Shown one piece after another: positions 1 to 7,687 of a stretch of 64,000 nt of DNA; position 1 is the stretch's first letter, and every line of letters starts with the position of its first letter. The stretch lies in NCBI GenBank assembly GCA_964601275.1, contig CAZRMV010000004.1, forward strand, positions 124,001 to 188,000, written 5' to 3'. This DNA comes from JAOZPE01 sp964601275. GTDB taxonomy: Bacteria > Krumholzibacteriota > Krumholzibacteriia > JAJRXK01. The notes under the pieces were generated by a model, which saw only the letters and a program-made list of their open reading frames with translations, was not told where the DNA came from and did not search any database. Made by a program: the position numbers and the translations under genes.

Positions 1-1301
1 TGAAGGCGTCCGGGGCGGTCGATTACCGCTACATGATCGCCGGGGTCATCATCGGCAGCCTGATCGGCGCGCTGGCGGCGGTCCGGGTGGAGATGACCCA
101 GATGCCGGAGATGGTGGCCATCTTCAACGGTTTCGGCGGCATGGCCTCGGCCCTGGTGGGTCTGAGTGTGGTCTGGCGCGCGGTGCACGACACCATGGCC
201 CAGAGTCACTACACCGGGGCGCTGGAGGTCCATGTCATCCTCGGCGGGACCGACGTCGCGGTCTCCACCGTGCTCTCCCTCCTGGTCGGCGCGGTCACCC
301 TGACCGGAAGCCTGGTGGCCTACGCCAAGCTGGCCGGCAAGATGACCGGCAACCCCATCCTGTTGCCTGGCCGGCACGTGGTGAACGTCCTCCTGCTCGG
401 TTTCGCCCTGGTGGTCGCGGGAATGCTGGCCTTCGGCAGCTTCTCCGGCTTCACCGTGCTCGAGCTCTGTCTCGGAGTGCTCGCGGCGTCACTCGTCCTG
501 GGAGTGATGGCCGTCATCCCCATCGGCGGGGCGGACATGCCGGTGGTGATCTCGCTTCTGAACTCGTATTCGGGCATCGCCGCCGCCATGACCGGATTCG
601 TGCTGCGCAACAACCTGCTCATCGTCTCGGGCTCGTTGGTGGGGGCCTCGGGAATCATCCTGACCCAGATCATGTGCAAGGCGATGAACCGGAGCCTGGC
701 CAACGTGCTCTTCGGCGGCTTCGGCGGCGACGCCGGCGCCACCGCGGCGCAAAGCGCGGGGTACACCAACATCACCGAAGCCGGTCCCGAGGAGATGGCC
801 ATGATGCTGGAGGACGCCGAGTCGGTGGTCTTCGTGCCCGGATACGGGCTGGCCGTCGCCCAGGCCCAGCACGTGACCAAGGAACTGGCTGATCTGCTGG
901 AGAAGCGGGGCACGAAGGTCAAGTACGCCATCCACCCGGTGGCCGGTCGCATGCCGGGTCACATGAATGTGCTTCTGGCCGAGGCCGACGTGCCGTATGA
1001 GCAACTCGTCGAGATGGACGACATCAATCCGGAGTTCAAGACCACCGACGTGGCCATCGTGCTGGGCGCGAACGATGTGGTGAACCCGGCGGCGATCAAC
1101 GATCCGTCGAGTCCCATCGCGGGCATGCCCATCCTGAACGTCCACGAGGCCCGGACCGTCTTCATCATCAAGCGCTCGCTCTCGCCCGGGTTCGCCGGTA
1201 TCCCGAACGAGCTCTTCGATTATGACAACGCGATCATGGTCTTCGGCGACGCGAAGAAGGTGTTGACCGAGGTGGTCAACGAGGTGAAGGAAGCGTCCTG
1301 A
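1..1301 (+). CDS. pntB: NAD(P) transhydrogenase subunit beta, 5'-truncated
   Basis: Membrane subunit of the proton-translocating transhydrogenase, which uses protonmotive force to pass hydride from NADH to NADP+. The frame is open to the left window edge (first whole codon at 3), so about 30-35 N-terminal residues are missing compared with the usual ~460 aa. Visible are several membrane helices, the family motif GGADMPVV followed by LNSYSG, and the soluble NADP-binding domain III with GYGLAVAQAQ, HPVAGRMPGHMNVLLAE and GANDVVNPAA. The order closely follows E. coli PntB. pntA probably lies just upstream, outside the window. It ends convergently 6 bp from the HD-domain gene. Confidence 0.97.
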   Translation, partial: KASGAVDYRYMIAGVIIGSLIGALAAVRVEMTQMPEMVAIFNGFGGMASALVGLSVVWRAVHDTMAQSHYTGALEVHVILGGTDVAVSTVLSLLVGAVTLTGSLVAYAKLAGKMTGNPILLPGRHVVNVLLLGFALVVAGMLAFGSFSGFTVLELCLGVLAASLVLGVMAVIPIGGADMPVVISLLNSYSGIAAAMTGFVLRNNLLIVSGSLVGASGIILTQIMCKAMNRSLANVLFGGFGGDAGATAAQSAGYTNITEAGPEEMAMMLEDAESVVFVPGYGLAVAQAQHVTKELADLLEKRGTKVKYAIHPVAGRMPGHMNVLLAEADVPYEQLVEMDDINPEFKTTDVAIVLGANDVVNPAAINDPSSPIAGMPILNVHEARTVFIIKRSLSPGFAGIPNELFDYDNAIMVFGDAKKVLTEVVNEVKEAS

Positions 1302-1307
1302 GAGACC

Positions 1308-2552
1308 CTACCGGTCGCTGATCCAATAGAGCCGGTGCACCACCACGGGACCGGCAAGCGCTGTGAGAGTGGGGCTGCGCCGAGTGATGTCCTCCGGCTC
1401 GGCCCCCTCGACCCCCTGCACCCGCAAGCCCTTGCGTCCCTCCGCCGGCGCATAGGGCCGATAGGGAACGTCCTCGGCGCGGTCGAGCCATACCGCGGCC
1501 TCCGGATCGAGACCTCGCCGGGACGCCTCGGCCCGCCGCCGCTCGCGCTCCTCGTCCAGGAGAGGGGTGGCTTCTCCGTAGACGGTGACGCAGCGGGGAG
1601 GTCGTCGGCCCCGCAGGACCTCCGTCAGCTCGCGGACCGTGGGGTCGGAGTGCCCGGCCAGCGCATCCAGTTCGACCAGGAAGTGGGCGTCCCTCCAGCC
1701 AAGGTACTGCGGCAGGCTCGGCTCGCCCTGGTGCAGGGCGGAGAAGGACGGGCACCGGGAGGGGGTGGCCTCCGGTCCCAGGACGCGCAAGCGCTGGCAG
1801 AGCCGGACGAAGGCGGTCTCGAAACCGCGGCTGGTCTTGTGCAGGTAGACGTTCTGGAACATGTGGTAGCGACCGATCAGGTACTGCTCGACCGCGCTCG
1901 TCCCCTTCGGATCGACCAGGATCGCCCGTCCGTCCCGGCTGGGGACGATGGCCCGGATCAGCCAGTCCCGATCGAAGGATCCGTACCGCGTCCCGGTGAA
2001 CAAGGAGTCCCTTCGCAGGTAGTCCATGCGGTCGCAGTCGAGGGCGCTGGACACCAGGTCGGCCAGCCACCGCAGGCCGGGCTCTTCCACCGCGTTGCCC
2101 AGGAGTTGGAGGACCCTTTCGCGGGTTCCGGGGTGGATGGCCTCGAGCCGCTCGGGCATCTCGGGACCCTCCAGGATCATCCGCCGGGTCCACAGCTCGT
2201 GACGGATCCCGGTCACCGCTTCGAAGGCATGGCTGAACGGTCCATGGCCCAGGTCGTGCAGCAGGCAGGCCAGGGCGGTGGCGATGAACCACTCGTCGGG
2301 GATCTCGAAGCCCCGGGCCCGCAACTGCCGCATGGTCCGCTGGGCTCCCTGGAAGGCACCGAGACTGTGGGCGAAGCGGGTGTGGGTCGCTCCCGGATAG
2401 ACCCGTTCGGAGAACCCCAGTTGCTGGATGCCCCGCAGACGCTGGAGTTCAACGCTGTCGATCAGCCGCCGGACCTGCGAAGCCGGTACCGTGGGCAGGC
2501 GGTCCAGGTCGATGATTCCCTCGACCGGATCCTTGATCTTGGTGGTTGCCAT
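1308..2552 (-). CDS. HD-domain phosphohydrolase (dGTPase-like)
   Basis: Predicted metal-dependent phosphohydrolase of the HD superfamily, 414 aa. Metal-binding signatures are visible: THTRFAHS with His57 and His62, then LLHDLGHGPFSH with the His99-Asp100 doublet and His103/His108. This resembles bacterial dGTPase-like and YpbE-type HD proteins, but the substrate cannot be read from sequence. The frame stays open 15 codons upstream; the ATG at 2552 is chosen because the strand reads AGGGAGAGAGGGGAG just before it and the product then begins MATTKIKDPVEG. It is convergent with pntB and divergent from the methyltransferase at 2662. Confidence 0.85.
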   Translation of the reverse strand: MATTKIKDPVEGIIDLDRLPTVPASQVRRLIDSVELQRLRGIQQLGFSERVYPGATHTRFAHSLGAFQGAQRTMRQLRARGFEIPDEWFIATALACLLHDLGHGPFSHAFEAVTGIRHELWTRRMILEGPEMPERLEAIHPGTRERVLQLLGNAVEEPGLRWLADLVSSALDCDRMDYLRRDSLFTGTRYGSFDRDWLIRAIVPSRDGRAILVDPKGTSAVEQYLIGRYHMFQNVYLHKTSRGFETAFVRLCQRLRVLGPEATPSRCPSFSALHQGEPSLPQYLGWRDAHFLVELDALAGHSDPTVRELTEVLRGRRPPRCVTVYGEATPLLDEERERRRAEASRRGLDPEAAVWLDRAEDVPYRPYAPAEGRKGLRVQGVEGAEPEDITRRSPTLTALAGPVVVHRLYWISDR

Positions 2553-2661
2553 CTCCCCTCTCTCCCTTGCCGGTGCCGGGGCCCAGGGTAGCGCCATTCC
2601 CCCGGCGGCAGCCAGCCCGGAGGTGGAGAATCCTCCCGGTCGATCCTATCCTGCCCTCGCC

Positions 2662-3546
2662 ATGACCTTCCGTCCTCCCACCGCGATCGAGCTGGAGCGA
2701 CTCATCCCCCCGGAGCGCCCCCGCCGTTGGGGGTGTTCCCTCCTCGACCTGCGGACCGCCCCGGTCACCTGGCATCTTCCGGGCAGCGCGTGGTGGCCCC
2801 ACCCCGTCAGTCCCCCCTCCCACTTCCTGCCCCGACGGGGATCGGAGGTCATCCTCCTGGGCCCGGATCCTTCCCGGGCGCGGACTCTCGCCGAGGAGCT
2901 GGCGCAGCGGGGCTGGACCAGTTCCTGGCTTCAGGCCGCCTTCACCGACGAGCTCCGGCCGCGCCTGGAGGCGCGGGGCTGGCATCCGGCCGAGGGCCCC
3001 ACGAAGGGGGCGTTGTGGAGCCCCGATCCCGACCTCCTGGAGCACCGCCGCCTGCTCGAACTCCTGCCGCCCGGACCGGTGGCCGACCTGGGTTCCGGGA
3101 ATGGGCGCAACGCGGTCTACCTCGCCCAGCTCGGCCGGGATGTCCATGCCTACGATCGTCTGGCCGACGCCCTGGCCCTGGGACGGCAGCGGGCCGCGTG
3201 GCATGGGGTTCGGATCCATACATATCAACAAAAGTTGATATCATGGGATTCGGTTCCCGGACCCGAGCACTTTGCGCTGCTGCTCTTCCTGCGGTTCCAT
3301 CGACTTTCGTTGTTGCAAAATGCGTCCGCTCGGCTGCTTCCCGGGGGGCTCGTGGTGTTGAGTGCCTATCGGGCGGAAGGCCGGGGGGACCGATCGCATC
3401 GCTTGCTTCCGGAAACCGTGGAATCGCTCTTTCCTGATGACCGCTGGGAAATCCTCGATGCGTCGGAAGGCGAGGAGGAAGCGGGCCAAGCCCGGATCTT
3501 CCGCATGGTCCGGCTCAGGAGCGCAGGCGGAGGATCCGCCGGGTGA
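2662..3546 (+). CDS. SAM-dependent methyltransferase with degenerate rhodanese-like N-terminus
   Basis: Class I methyltransferase of the TehB/methyltransf_25 kind, 294 aa; substrate unknown. SAM motif I VADLGSGNGRN is at residues 140-150, with the rest of the Rossmann fold after it. Residues about 25-92 follow a rhodanese pattern (LLDLRTAP, HLPGSAWWPHP, then a strand and a helix ending ELAQRGWTS), but the catalytic Cys loop reads LGPDPSRAR, so sulfurtransferase activity is unlikely. The ATG at 2662 begins exactly where the conserved protein begins, although the frame is open further upstream. Its 3' end overlaps the convergent gene by 32 bp. Codons around 3215-3245 are AT-rich and unlike the rest of the gene. 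Confidence 0.8.
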   Translation: MTFRPPTAIELERLIPPERPRRWGCSLLDLRTAPVTWHLPGSAWWPHPVSPPSHFLPRRGSEVILLGPDPSRARTLAEELAQRGWTSSWLQAAFTDELRPRLEARGWHPAEGPTKGALWSPDPDLLEHRRLLELLPPGPVADLGSGNGRNAVYLAQLGRDVHAYDRLADALALGRQRAAWHGVRIHTYQQKLISWDSVPGPEHFALLLFLRFHRLSLLQNASARLLPGGLVVLSAYRAEGRGDRSHRLLPETVESLFPDDRWEILDASEGEEEAGQARIFRMVRLRSAGGGSAG

Positions 3547-5152
3547 GGTGTTCGCCCCCGATCTCCACGTCGAGGTAGTAGGCTCCCGCGGCGACCGGGC
3601 GGCCCATCCAGTCCCTTCCGTCCCATTGCACCTGGATCGTCCCGCGGGCGGCCACGCGCTCGCCCAGCTCGCGCACCCTCTTGCCTCCCACGTTGTAGAT
3701 GGCGATCCGGAGGGTCGGGTGGTCGCCGAAGGGGGGAGGGGCGGAGAGATCGAGCCCTTCGGGCGCCCCCTCGGGAAAGAAGTAGGCCTCTCCGAGGGTC
3801 TCCGGAACCCGCACCCGGATGGTGGTGGTCTCCTGGAAGGGGTTGGGCCAGACCTCCAGGAGTTCGGGGGCGAGCTTGTGGGGAATCGGGGCCACGTCGG
3901 CCCGGGGCCGGCGGGCCGTCTCCACCAGCGCCGGATCCGCACCCAGGCGCGTCTCCACCGACAGCCGGATCCCGGTGTCCAGGGGAAGTTCCAGGGGAAC
4001 TGCTTCGGTCTTCGCGGCCGCCTCCAGGAGGGTTTCGGCCAGCTCGCCGCCGCGGGGAATCCGGTACCACGCGCGTTCTCCCTCATCGCCCCGCCACCAG
4101 CGCGCCAGGGGGTGATCGCCCCACTGCAGGGCCTCTCCATCGAGATGTCCGTGTCCCCGCAGCCCGAGGATCTCGACCGAGAGTTCCACCGCATCCTCTC
4201 CACCCTGGGCCAGGTAGGAACGACACCCTTCCGCCCGGGCCGAGCGGCAGTTGTAGCAGAGGGGGGGAAGCTCGATGCGCGGGGCCCTATGATTAAAGGT
4301 TTTTGATGCGATTTCCGGTCTCTCCACCGCCGGCGAGGCCATGCGGAGGGCCTGGCCCCCGTTGTAGAGGAAGGCCGCGGCACTGGGGGCGGTGACCAGG
4401 GCCAGGACCCAGGTGTCCTCGTCCTCAGCGGCCCGCAGGGTCTGCACGATCGACCCGTGGTCCTGGGTCGGCGGCTCGGCCACGGTGGAGGCCAGGGGCA
4501 GCAGGGCGAGGAAACGGCGCCTCCCCTGGGTGTCCTCCAGTTTCCATCGACAGATTTCGATGCTTTGTGCGCGCCCCGGGCCGCCGTGCGGCTTCAGGTC
4601 CACCCGGGGCGTGGCGCTCCGGATCCGGATCGGCGGCGCCGCCAGGGGGGTCCATCGCACCTGCAGCACGGACGCCCCCACCCCGCGGGGGGCGAGATTC
4701 CACACCACCAGGTCGTCCACCTGGAAATAGGGCCAGTGATACCACTCGCTGCGCACCCGGGTCCGCGCCGAAACAACCCATCCGGCCCGGGCGATGACCT
4801 CCATTCCCGCGGCGGCGGTGGGGCGGTTGGGCAGGGGAGCCACCTTCGGAACCGGGCCCGGCGGATCCCCGGCGGCAGCCGCCGCCGGATCCGTGTCCTG
4901 GGAAGAAGCCCACACCAGGCGCACCCGCAGCACCGGCCGGCCCTCCCAGCTCACCTGCAGCGAAAGGGGACCCAGGGGTTCGACCACCAGCTCCCCGGGA
5001 AGCCGGAAGCCCCCCGTGGACCGGGCCGGGGCCGGGCCGGTCGGCTCGGGAGTGCCCAAGGCGGCAGAAGATCCGGGCCTTGCGGCAAGCAGGGCCAGGA
5101 GCAAGGCCAGGACGATCCCCCCGGGGTGACGGATGGCATTGCGCAAGGGCAT
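3515..5152 (-). CDS. Secreted protein with C-terminal FlgD-like (T9SS-type-A-like) domain
   Basis: A 545-aa exported protein of unknown function. It has a signal peptide (basic start, then VLALLLALLAARPGSSA, residues about 1-30), a beta-rich body without a recognised catalytic motif, and a C-terminal Ig-like domain of about 90 residues. That domain begins WPNPFQETTTIRV and ends in a hydrophobic/basic strand RILRLRS, in the manner of FlgD-like or TIGR04183-type sorting domains. Two related domains occur at 37557 and 41752. The start is supported by AGGAG eight bases before the ATG. It lies alone, convergent with the methyltransferase gene. Surface attachment or secretion is inferred from the C-terminal domain only. 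Confidence 0.7.
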   Translation of the reverse strand: MPLRNAIRHPGGIVLALLLALLAARPGSSAALGTPEPTGPAPARSTGGFRLPGELVVEPLGPLSLQVSWEGRPVLRVRLVWASSQDTDPAAAAAGDPPGPVPKVAPLPNRPTAAAGMEVIARAGWVVSARTRVRSEWYHWPYFQVDDLVVWNLAPRGVGASVLQVRWTPLAAPPIRIRSATPRVDLKPHGGPGRAQSIEICRWKLEDTQGRRRFLALLPLASTVAEPPTQDHGSIVQTLRAAEDEDTWVLALVTAPSAAAFLYNGGQALRMASPAVERPEIASKTFNHRAPRIELPPLCYNCRSARAEGCRSYLAQGGEDAVELSVEILGLRGHGHLDGEALQWGDHPLARWWRGDEGERAWYRIPRGGELAETLLEAAAKTEAVPLELPLDTGIRLSVETRLGADPALVETARRPRADVAPIPHKLAPELLEVWPNPFQETTTIRVRVPETLGEAYFFPEGAPEGLDLSAPPPFGDHPTLRIAIYNVGGKRVRELGERVAARGTIQVQWDGRDWMGRPVAAGAYYLDVEIGGEHLTRRILRLRS

Positions 5153-5212
5153 TGCACCGCTCCTGTTGGCCGCGCGGAGGAGACTCCCCGCCGGTGGTGG
5201 ACGAAGCGCGCC

Positions 5213-7672
5213 TCAGGCCTGATCTTCTTCCAATTCGTCCGAGGACGCAATGGGAGCGACGGTGGCCACCGCGTCCCCCTCGCCCAGGTTGATCAGCTTC
5301 ACTCCCTGGGTATTGCGTCCCATCACCGAAATGGTGTCCATCGCCATCCGGATGACGATCCCGTTCCGGGTGATCACCATCAGTTCCTCATGGGCCCGCG
5401 CCGCCTGGACCCCCACCAGGGAGCCGTTGCGCGGGGTGATGTTCATGGTGATGATTCCCTTGCCGCCCCGGCCCTGGACCCGGTACTCGGTCAGCGGGGT
5501 CCTCTTGCCGTAACCGTTCTCGGTCACCGAGAGGACGGTCACGTCGTCCTCGGGGCGCACCACGATCATGCCCACCACCCGGTCGTCGGGGGTGGACAGC
5601 TCGATGCCCTTCACACCGCGCGCGGTCCTTCCCATCGCCCGGACATCGTTCTCGTCGAAGCGGATCGACTTGCCCGAACGAACCGCGAGAATCACGTGGT
5701 TCTTTCCGTCGGTCAACGCGGCGTCCATCAACTGATCGTCTTCGGCGATGCCGATCGCCCGGATGCCCGCCCGGCGGATGTTCGAGAACTGGGACAGCGC
5801 GGTCCGCTTGACCAGCCCCGCCCTTGTTACGAAGAACACATACTTCTCTTCGTCGAACCCGCCGGGCACCGGCACGATCGCCCGCACGCTCTCATCCTTC
5901 TCCAGTTGCAGCAGGTTCACGATCGCCTTGCCCTTGGCGGCGCGTCCCGCCTGCGGGATCTGGTGGACCTTCAGCCAATGGCACCGCCCGGTGCTGGTGA
6001 ACACCAGGAGATACTGGTGCGTGTTCGCCACGAAGAGGTGCTCCACCCAGTCCTCGTCCTTCAAGGACGCGCCGGTGACCCCGCGCCCACCGCGTCCCTG
6101 CAGCCGGTAGGTGTCCACCGGGAGCCGCTTGACGTACTGCGCGTGGCTGATGGTGACGACCATGTCCTCTTCGGGAATGAGATCTTCCATGGAGAGATCG
6201 CCCAGGTCGTCGACAATCTCCGTGCGGCGTTCGTCTCCGAAGCGATCGCGCAGCTCGAGAAGCTCTTCCTTGATGATCGCCAGCTGCATGTCCCGGCTCT
6301 GCAGGATGCTTCGCAGCCGCTCGATCTCCTGGATGAGCTCGCGGTATTCCTTCTCGATCTTGTCCCGTTCGAGCCCGGTGAGCCTCTGCAGCCGGAGGTC
6401 GAGGATGGCCTGGGCCTGGATCTCGCTGAGCTGGAACCGGTCCATCAGCCGTTGGCGCGCGGTGGGACCGTCCGGACTTTTCTTGATGAGGTCGACCACC
6501 TCGTCGATGTTCTCCAGGGCGATGCGGTATCCCTCGAGGATGTGCGCCCGGTCTTCCGCCTTCTTCAACTCGAAACGGGTTCGCCGGACGATCACCTCCT
6601 CCCGGAACTTCAGGTACTCCTCCATCATCTCCTTCAGGCTGAGCACCTTCGGTTGGGTTCCCACCAGGGCGATGTTGTTCACCCCGAAGGTCGATTGCAT
6701 CTGCGTGTGCTTGAACAACTGGTTGAGCACGACTTCGCGGTGGGCGTCCTTCTTCAACAGGATGACGATACGCATTCCCTGGCGGTCGCTCTCGTCCGCC
6801 AGGTCGGCGATTCCGTCGATGATCCCGTCGCGCACCTGCTGGGCGATCTTCTGGATCAGCTCGCTCTTGTTCACGAAGTAGGGGATCTCGCTGACGATGA
6901 TCGCTTCGCGGCCGCTGGGCAGTTCCTCGAATTCCGTTCTCGCCCGCATCACCACGCGGCCTCTTCCCCGCGCAATGTAGTCGATGATCCCCTGACGCCC
7001 GTAGACGATTCCCCCGGTGGGAAAATCAGGGCCCTGCACATGGTCGAGCAGGCGGATGGCGTCCATCTCGGGATCTTCCAGAAGCGCCACCAGGCCGTCG
7101 ACGATTTCCCGCAGGTTGTGGGGCGGACAGTTCGTCGCCATCCCCACCGCGATTCCCGTGCTTCCGTTGATCAGGAGATTCGGAATCGCGCTGGGCAGGA
7201 CCGACGGCATCTCCCGCGAGCCATCGTAGTTGGGAACGAAGTCGACGGTATCCTTGTCGAGGTCCCGCAGCATCTCCATGGCGATGGGCGCCAGGCGCGC
7301 CTCGGTGTAGCGCTCGGCCGCCGGACTGTCGCCGTCGATCGATCCGAAGTTGCCCTGGCCGTCGACCAGCGGGTACCGGAGGGAGAAGTCCTGGGCCATC
7401 CGGACCAAGGTGTCGTAGACCGCGGTGGTGCCGTGGGGATGGTAGTTTCCGGTGGTGTCCCCGGTGATCTTGGCGCTCTTGCGATACGGCCGGTTGGGCG
7501 CAAGGTTCAGATCGTTCATCGCGGTGAGGACCCGCCGGTGCACCGGCTTCAGCCCATCGCGTACGTCGGGGAGCGCGCGGGAGATGATGACCGACATCGA
7601 ATAGTCCAAGTAGGCGGACTTCATCTTCTGTTCGATGTCGACGGTGAGGATTCTTTCGTTCGTCTCTGGCAC
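5213..7672 (-). CDS. gyrA: DNA gyrase subunit A
   Basis: Breakage-reunion subunit of DNA gyrase, 819 aa. The catalytic Tyr122 (AERYTEAR) falls at exactly the E. coli number, so quinolone-region numbering transfers directly: HPHGTTAVYD covers residues 78-87. Residue 83 is Thr and 87 is Asp, but residue 82 is Thr where E. coli has Asp. The C-terminal beta-pinwheel carries a GyrA box written QGRGGRG and a second copy QGRGGKG instead of QRRGGKG. A GTG start follows AGGAG at 10 bases. It lies 15 bp after gyrB on the same strand. The C-terminus is acidic (DELEEDQA), as is common. Confidence 0.98.
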   Translation of the reverse strand: MPETNERILTVDIEQKMKSAYLDYSMSVIISRALPDVRDGLKPVHRRVLTAMNDLNLAPNRPYRKSAKITGDTTGNYHPHGTTAVYDTLVRMAQDFSLRYPLVDGQGNFGSIDGDSPAAERYTEARLAPIAMEMLRDLDKDTVDFVPNYDGSREMPSVLPSAIPNLLINGSTGIAVGMATNCPPHNLREIVDGLVALLEDPEMDAIRLLDHVQGPDFPTGGIVYGRQGIIDYIARGRGRVVMRARTEFEELPSGREAIIVSEIPYFVNKSELIQKIAQQVRDGIIDGIADLADESDRQGMRIVILLKKDAHREVVLNQLFKHTQMQSTFGVNNIALVGTQPKVLSLKEMMEEYLKFREEVIVRRTRFELKKAEDRAHILEGYRIALENIDEVVDLIKKSPDGPTARQRLMDRFQLSEIQAQAILDLRLQRLTGLERDKIEKEYRELIQEIERLRSILQSRDMQLAIIKEELLELRDRFGDERRTEIVDDLGDLSMEDLIPEEDMVVTISHAQYVKRLPVDTYRLQGRGGRGVTGASLKDEDWVEHLFVANTHQYLLVFTSTGRCHWLKVHQIPQAGRAAKGKAIVNLLQLEKDESVRAIVPVPGGFDEEKYVFFVTRAGLVKRTALSQFSNIRRAGIRAIGIAEDDQLMDAALTDGKNHVILAVRSGKSIRFDENDVRAMGRTARGVKGIELSTPDDRVVGMIVVRPEDDVTVLSVTENGYGKRTPLTEYRVQGRGGKGIITMNITPRNGSLVGVQAARAHEELMVITRNGIVIRMAMDTISVMGRNTQGVKLINLGEGDAVATVAPIASSDELEEDQA

Positions 7673-7687
7673 CTTGTCGCGCTCCTG

